Positions 16,544 to 20,009 of a stretch of DNA of 20,009 bases are shown one piece after another; position 1 is the stretch's first letter; every line of letters starts with the position of its first letter. Location: contig CAYNFH010000116.1 of assembly GCA_964396385.1 (NCBI GenBank), positions 1-20,009 of the forward strand. The letters run 5' to 3'. The stretch comes from CAYNFH01 sp964396385 (GTDB taxonomy: Bacteria > Armatimonadota > Chthonomonadetes > Chthonomonadales > CAJBBX01). Under the pieces are notes generated by a model that saw only the letters and a list, made by a program, of their open reading frames with translations, was not told where the DNA came from and did no database searches. The position numbers were made by a program, and so were the translations under genes.

Positions 16544-16572
16544 CGGACCATCCCCAAGCCGTTGAGGAGCCT
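16544..16572 (-). repeat. Pseudo-repeat 1, degenerate I-E repeat with conserved fold
   Basis: It has the same register as pseudo-repeat 2: 5 nt, 6-nt stem, 4-nt loop, 6-nt stem, 8-nt handle. The stem bases have changed in pairs (CAC/GTG to CAA/TTG), so the fold is kept while the sequence has drifted. The handle ends in CCG, as in standard I-E repeats. Confidence 0.75.
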
Positions 16573-16581
16573 TCATCCGGA

Positions 16582-16590
16582 ATGGTACCA
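16582..16590 (-). promoter_or_regulatory. Extended -10 candidate for the guide RNA
   Basis: Read on the minus strand: TGGTACCAT, a TG-n extended -10 with TACCAT. Transcription would begin near 16575, only a few bases before pseudo-repeat 1. There is no good -35 at standard spacing, so this is moderate evidence. Confidence 0.5.
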
Positions 16591-16640
16591 CACCCGCCGC
16601 AGGGCCAGCCGGATGTCAGACCGGAATGCGCGGCTCCCGC

Positions 16641-16669
16641 TTGCAAACGGGCCGTGGAGATGTTATGCT
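16641..16669 (+). promoter_or_regulatory. Promoter of the small ORF-cas8e-cse2-cas7e operon
   Basis: TTGCAA (16641-16646), a 17-bp spacer, then TATGCT (16664-16669): a good sigma-70-type promoter. The predicted start point is around 16676, leaving a leader of about 26 nt with GGAG at 16692-16695 ahead of the ATG at 16702. Confidence 0.75.
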
Positions 16670-16688
16670 GTTCGCGGAGTTCAACCTT
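16654..16688 (-). promoter_or_regulatory. Protospacer and PAM for the Cas-regulating guide on the cas promoter
   Basis: The minus strand reads AAG (PAM, 16688-16686) followed by GTTGAACTCCGCGAAC (16685-16670). Guide positions 1-16 match at 15 sites; the one mismatch is position 6, which Cascade does not read because that base is flipped out. Beyond position 16 only scattered matches remain (18, 27, 28, 32). The 32-bp R-loop would cover the -10 box and the start point, so bound Cascade should block initiation. The pseudo-spacer's own locus is flanked by CCG, not AAG, so it does not target itself. Confidence 0.82.
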
Positions 16689-16701
16689 AATGGAGCGTAG
16701 A

Positions 16702-16905
16702 ATGACGATCTCACAGGCCGTCCGGCTGAGCATTCGGGAGGATCGGCGGGTCGCCGCCGGCAACACCGGCCTCTTGTACTTCGCGGTGTGCCGCTATATG
16801 GGCGTCACAGATCCCGCGCAAGCGCCAGATCCGGGGACAGTATATAAGAGCTGGCGCCGGAATGTCGCGTATGCTCGCGCTGTTTGGGAGTCCAGGGATG
16901 ACTAG
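16702..16905 (+). CDS. Small unknown protein, first gene of the Cascade operon
   Basis: This 67-residue ORF is not a recognised family. ATG 16702 has GGAG 6 nt upstream; an in-frame ATG at 16690 lacks such a site. Its stop overlaps the cas8e start by 8 bp (ATGACTAG), indicating translational coupling. The protein is basic in its second half (TVYKSWRRNVAYARAVWES) with predicted helices and no membrane segment. It is the first product from the promoter targeted by the guide RNA. Possibilities include a Cascade accessory or regulator, a toxin kept silent by Cascade, or a coupling leader peptide. None can be chosen from sequence alone. Confidence 0.6.
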   Translation: MTISQAVRLSIREDRRVAAGNTGLLYFAVCRYMGVTDPAQAPDPGTVYKSWRRNVAYARAVWESRDD

Positions 16906-18484
16906 CGGCGGCTTCGATCTGACCGCTGAACCGTGGATTCCTGTGGGGGACGGGGCCGGTTCGGTTGTGGACGTAAACCTCCGGGACGCGCTTGTCAATG
17001 CGCACGAGCTTGGGGAGCTCCAGAGCGAATCCCCTCTGGTGACGGCGGGGATCCTCCGCTTCCTGCTGGCGGCGGCGTACCGCGCCAGCGGCCCCGAGGA
17101 TCCGGACCGTTGGGCAGCAATGTGGGATGCGGGGCGTCTGTCTGAAAGCGCCATAGACACGTACCTAAGGAACTCGGCCGGCCAGTTTGATCTTTTTTCC
17201 GAGGAGCGGCCGTTCATGCAGGTTGCGGGTTTCTCCATGAAGAGCCCCGGATCCGTAGCGCAGCTCGCCACTGAGGCCGCGGCGGGGAACAACCCGACGC
17301 TGTTCGACCACACCACGGACGATGCCCCTCCGGCGCTCAGTCCCGCCGAAGCCGCGCGATGGCTGCTGGCGTCGCAGTCGTTCTCCCTTGGGTTCGGGAA
17401 AGCAGGCGCCGCAGTCGTGGATGGGAAGGAGCTCGCTCGGCCCTACTTTGCAGATGCCATCTGCCTCCGAGGGGTGACTGTGTGGCTGTCCGGTAAGGAC
17501 CTCTTCCAGACTCTTATGCTCAACCTGGTGCCCGTGCCGCGTGCAAAGCAGGGGCAGCCTGCGTGGGAGAGGCCGGATGCGCTGGCCACGCTGGACCGGA
17601 TCCGCGGCAAGGACCGGGTGACAACGCCCTCCGAGGGGCCTGCAGACCGTTACACGTGGCTGAGCCGCATGATCCGGCTGGTCCGGGACGGGGACGGCCG
17701 GGTCCGGCGGGCGTATTTCACGCAGGGCCGAGAAGCAGACAAGCGGCGCGGCGATCCCATGAAGGTGTTCACTGACAGCAAGACTGAAGGCGAGTACCCG
17801 TTGGGACTTTCAGCCGGCAAAGCGGCCTGGAGGGACGTGGGCTCCTACCTTGTTTTCGGAAGGTTGAGGAATGCCATTGTGGAGCACGCCGGGCTCCAGA
17901 TCCTGGACGAAGTCCTGCCACGGACCGCGGCGTTTCCGCTCCACGTTGTGGGGCTGGCGACGGATCCAGGGAAGGCCGGCAAGTTCCTTCTCTGGCGGCA
18001 CGACCGTGTAGAGCTGCCGGCGGCTCTGCTGGCAGACGCTGACCTGGTAGAGTTCCTGCGGAACGCATTGCGGGACGCGGAGTTTGTGGGCCGGGAACTG
18101 GGTAGTCGTGTGCGCGCGGTGGCTTGGCGCTTCCTGCCTCCGGAGGGGAACCCGGATCCGAAGGACGTGGATCACCTCGCCGCCGCGTTGGACCCTAGGC
18201 CCCGCTATTGGGCGCGACTGGAGCGCCACTTTGCGTCCCTCGTCTTCCGCCTGCCCACCGAAGGGGCGGCGGCGATAGATCCGTGGCGGCGGCAGGTGGA
18301 GCAGGAGGCGAGGTTGGCGCTCAACGAGGCATGCGGGCGCCTCGGCGCCACGGCGCGGGCGCTCCGCGCCGTGGCGCAGGTCTCCCACTACTTCCGCGCC
18401 GACGAAGCAGAGGTCACGATCCAACGCAAGGATGCTGCGGCTCGGAAGAGCCGCGCGGAAGCGCGGGGAGGCGCAAAGGCATGA
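16898..18484 (+). CDS. cas8e: Cas8e / Cse1, large subunit of type I-E Cascade
   Basis: Cse1 recognises the PAM, stabilises the R-loop and recruits Cas3. The start is ATG 16898, with GGGAG 7 nt upstream and overlap with the upstream stop. It puts the family hallmark FDLTAEPWIPV at residues 6-16. A longer in-frame start at 16862 would duplicate coding space. The 528-residue length is normal. The middle region has LLASQSFSLGFGKAG and LMLNLVP segments typical of Cse1. The C-terminal part is a helical bundle ending in a basic tail. The last bases overlap the cse2 start by 4 bp (ATGA). Confidence 0.93.
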   Translation: MTSGGFDLTAEPWIPVGDGAGSVVDVNLRDALVNAHELGELQSESPLVTAGILRFLLAAAYRASGPEDPDRWAAMWDAGRLSESAIDTYLRNSAGQFDLFSEERPFMQVAGFSMKSPGSVAQLATEAAAGNNPTLFDHTTDDAPPALSPAEAARWLLASQSFSLGFGKAGAAVVDGKELARPYFADAICLRGVTVWLSGKDLFQTLMLNLVPVPRAKQGQPAWERPDALATLDRIRGKDRVTTPSEGPADRYTWLSRMIRLVRDGDGRVRRAYFTQGREADKRRGDPMKVFTDSKTEGEYPLGLSAGKAAWRDVGSYLVFGRLRNAIVEHAGLQILDEVLPRTAAFPLHVVGLATDPGKAGKFLLWRHDRVELPAALLADADLVEFLRNALRDAEFVGRELGSRVRAVAWRFLPPEGNPDPKDVDHLAAALDPRPRYWARLERHFASLVFRLPTEGAAAIDPWRRQVEQEARLALNEACGRLGATARALRAVAQVSHYFRADEAEVTIQRKDAAARKSRAEARGGAKA

Positions 18485-19056
18485 GTGGAGCGGCGAGCGG
18501 AAGGCGCAGGTATGAATTGGTAGATCACCTCATCTACCTTAGTGAAAGCGTGGACGAGCGGTCGGCCTCCCGCGCGGCGCTGGCGCACCTTCGGCGCGGT
18601 TCATCAGACATTGTGTCGGCCGCCCGCCACGTTGCTCCCTTTCTGCCTGCGCCGCGTTCGCGCAGGGATGAGGAGGTGGAGGAGCGTTACTACCTCGTCG
18701 CAGCTCTCTTTGCCTGGAACCCCCGCCACAGAGAGGGGGTGTCCCTCGGGCGTGCGTTCGCGCAGATAAGGGACGAATCCGGAAGCATGGAAGACCGCTT
18801 CTTCGCCCTTCTTGGCACGCCGGTGGACGCTCTTGGGCCGCGACTGGGCCAGGCGATTCGTCTGCTGGGGAGCCGAGGCGACGCAGCTGCGCTGGACTGG
18901 TACAGACTGCTAGACGACGTGCTTCACTGGGACGACCCGAAGAAGCGGCGGCAGCGCGCGCTGGCCCGGGAGTACTTTGGAAATCCCGCATCGACAATGG
19001 GCACTGGCGATCAGACTGAGAACAAATCCCATGAGGAGGAACCAGACGAGCCATGA
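18481..19056 (+). CDS. cse2: Cse2 (Cas11e), small subunit of type I-E Cascade
   Basis: The 191-residue, mostly helical protein lies in the standard position between cse1 and cas7e. Family-like segments are SASRAALAHLRRG, YYLVAALFAWNP, GVSLGRAFAQI, SMEDRFFALLGT and DWYRLLDDVLHWD. Cse2 dimers form the belly of Cascade and hold the displaced strand. ATG 18481 overlaps the cas8e stop; GGGGAGG lies upstream. The last ~30 residues are polar and acidic, and longer than in compact homologues. Confidence 0.88.
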   Translation: MSGAASGRRRYELVDHLIYLSESVDERSASRAALAHLRRGSSDIVSAARHVAPFLPAPRSRRDEEVEERYYLVAALFAWNPRHREGVSLGRAFAQIRDESGSMEDRFFALLGTPVDALGPRLGQAIRLLGSRGDAAALDWYRLLDDVLHWDDPKKRRQRALAREYFGNPASTMGTGDQTENKSHEEEPDEP

Positions 19057-20009
19057 AGATCGAAGCACATTTGCTGCAAAACTTTGCGCCATCGTGCTTG
19101 AACCGCGACGATACGAACACCCCGAAGAGCTGCGTGTTTGGCGGGTTTCCGCGGGCGAGGGTATCGAGCCAATGCTGGAAACGCGCCGCCCGAGACCTCT
19201 TTGCCGGCGGCAACGGCAACATGAAAGGAATGAGGACAAAGCGGCTCCAGGAACTACTCGGGCAGGAAGTCGGGGGGGCGGTTACCGCCGACAGGATCCG
19301 TACGTTTGTTGAGGAGTGCTACTCCAAAGTGGACGGCAAGCGGCCGGAGGAGACGGCGGTCCTCGTCTTCATTGGGAAGCAGGAGCTTGAAGAGGCCGCC
19401 AGGTGCCTCCGCGAGGGTGTCGACGGCAAGACGGCGCTCGCGCGGCTGCGCAGAGCCCGCCAGTCCGTCGACATCGCCCTGTTCGGGCGGATGCTGGCGG
19501 AGAAGCCGGAGGGGAACATCGATGCAGCGTGCCAGGTAGCGCACGCCATATCTACGAATGCGGTAGACATGGAGGACGACTTCTATACGGCTGTAGACGA
19601 CCTGGTGGAGGAGCGCGGCGAGATCGGCGCGGGGATGATGGGGACGCAGGGCTATAACTCCGCCTGCTTCTACCGGTATGCGCTGGTGGACCGGGACCAG
19701 CTTGAGACCAACATGGGGGGAGACCCGAACGCCGCGGCGGAGGCTGCAGAGGTATTCATCAAGGCCTTCGCGCTGGCGGTACCTTCCGCCAAGCAGAACA
19801 GCCATGCGGCACAGAGCCTCCCCTCCTTCGGTCTGCTCATCGCGCGCGAGACCGGCGCGCCGGTCTCGCTGGCCAATGCGTTTGCGCGCCCGGTTCGCGG
19901 GGACGACTTGATAGGTGGGTCCATCAGAGCGATTGCGGGGTACTGGAGCCGCATGGAGGCCGTCTACGGACTCTACAAAGGGGCCGGTCTGGCCGTGTTT
20001 CACGACCGT
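19053..20009 (+). CDS. cas7e: Cas7e / Cse4 Cascade backbone (3' end outside window)
   Basis: Six Cas7e copies polymerise along the crRNA, and their thumbs flip every sixth base. The start ATG overlaps the cse2 stop by 4 bp. The visible 319 residues include MKIEAHLLQNFAPSCLNRD, GGFPRARVSSQCWKRA (RNA-binding N-terminal motif), DIALFGRML, AHAISTNAVDMEDDFYTAVDD and GTQGYNSACFYRYA, all characteristic of CasC/Cse4. No frame break is present up to the window end. cas5e, cas6e, cas1, cas2 and the array would be expected next. Confidence 0.95.
   Translation, partial: MKIEAHLLQNFAPSCLNRDDTNTPKSCVFGGFPRARVSSQCWKRAARDLFAGGNGNMKGMRTKRLQELLGQEVGGAVTADRIRTFVEECYSKVDGKRPEETAVLVFIGKQELEEAARCLREGVDGKTALARLRRARQSVDIALFGRMLAEKPEGNIDAACQVAHAISTNAVDMEDDFYTAVDDLVEERGEIGAGMMGTQGYNSACFYRYALVDRDQLETNMGGDPNAAAEAAEVFIKAFALAVPSAKQNSHAAQSLPSFGLLIARETGAPVSLANAFARPVRGDDLIGGSIRAIAGYWSRMEAVYGLYKGAGLAVFHDR

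Larger units (their letters stand above)
16483..16572 (-). ncRNA. CRISPR-like mini-array: putative Cas-regulating guide RNA (CreR-like)
   Basis: On the minus strand this is pseudo-repeat 1 (16572-16544, 29 nt), pseudo-spacer (16543-16512, 32 nt) and pseudo-repeat 2 (16511-16483, 29 nt). That is the exact geometry of a type I-E array unit. Repeat 2 is I-E consensus-like: stem CCCCAC/GTGGGG, loop GTTC, handle GTGAAACC. Repeat 1 is degenerate in sequence but keeps the same fold: stem CCTCAA/TTGGGG with one wobble, loop CGGC, handle ATGGTCCG. Cas6e processing would release a crRNA with an 8-nt 5' handle and a guide beginning GTTGAGCTCCGCGAAC. The guide's first 16 nt match the Cascade promoter with only position 6 mismatched. 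Known relatives are Cas-regulating RNAs and CreA; the role here is inferred from sequence. Confidence 0.85.

Noticed and set aside
16483..16572. Ordinary CRISPR array remnant
   Set aside because: A decaying array would not be expected to keep paired stem changes in one repeat together with a spacer matching the adjacent promoter beside a correct PAM. Only two repeats and one spacer are present.
16836..16850. TATATAAG inside the small ORF as an internal cas8e promoter
   Set aside because: It resembles a -10 but has no -35 at the right distance, and the overlapping start/stop already accounts for cas8e translation.

Overview
This is a high-GC bacterial window with two adjoining defence or DNA-processing regions. 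The gene content and the many short hairpin repeats between genes suggest a GC-rich, non-proteobacterial phylum. Armatimonadota or Verrucomicrobiota-like genomes come to mind, but no rRNA or tRNA is present and I would not assign a phylum from this alone.

Layout. (1) 1-3248, minus strand: a secreted tricorn-type S41 protease that runs off the left edge through a hairpin repeat. (2) 3629-13109, plus strand: one closely spaced run of seven genes. It starts with a regulatory trio (ECF-like sigma factor, small HTH-like protein, ImmA/IrrE-type zinc peptidase) and continues with an archaeal-style end-processing set: NurA-like nuclease, HerA ATPase, Mre11/SbcD nuclease and a Rad50/SbcC-like ATPase. 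The Rad50-like protein carries two transmembrane helices at the coiled-coil apex where a zinc hook would be expected. A 106-bp hairpin-rich tandem duplication separates mre11 from rad50. (3) 13110-13714: an orphan antitoxin-like gene on the minus strand with an extended -10 promoter and a palindrome, plus a possible degV scrap. (4) 13715-20009, plus strand: a type I-E CRISPR-Cas locus with cas3, a small unknown ORF, cas8e (cse1), cse2 and cas7e (cut by the window end).

The main discovery is in the 242-bp gap between cas3 and the small ORF. The minus strand there encodes a degenerate mini-array with exact I-E geometry: a 29-nt pseudo-repeat, a 32-nt pseudo-spacer and a 29-nt pseudo-repeat. Both pseudo-repeats fold as a 6-bp stem, 4-nt loop and 8-nt handle although their stem sequences differ. 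The first 16 nt of the pseudo-spacer match, except at position 6, a site covering the -10 box and start point of the promoter that drives the Cascade operon. That site has the canonical I-E PAM AAG. Beyond position 16 the match breaks down. This is what a Cascade-guided autorepressor RNA should look like (the CreR / Cas-regulating RNA concept, related to CreA of CreTA modules): Cascade loaded with this RNA would bind and silence its own operon without full interference.

How the parts work together (inference): the nurA-herA-mre11-rad50 operon would resect or degrade DNA ends, probably tethered to the membrane and gated by the sigma/HTH/peptidase trio. The adjacent Cascade would provide RNA-guided immunity under feedback control. 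No conventional CRISPR array, cas5e, cas6e, cas1 or cas2 lies inside the window; they would be expected beyond the right edge.
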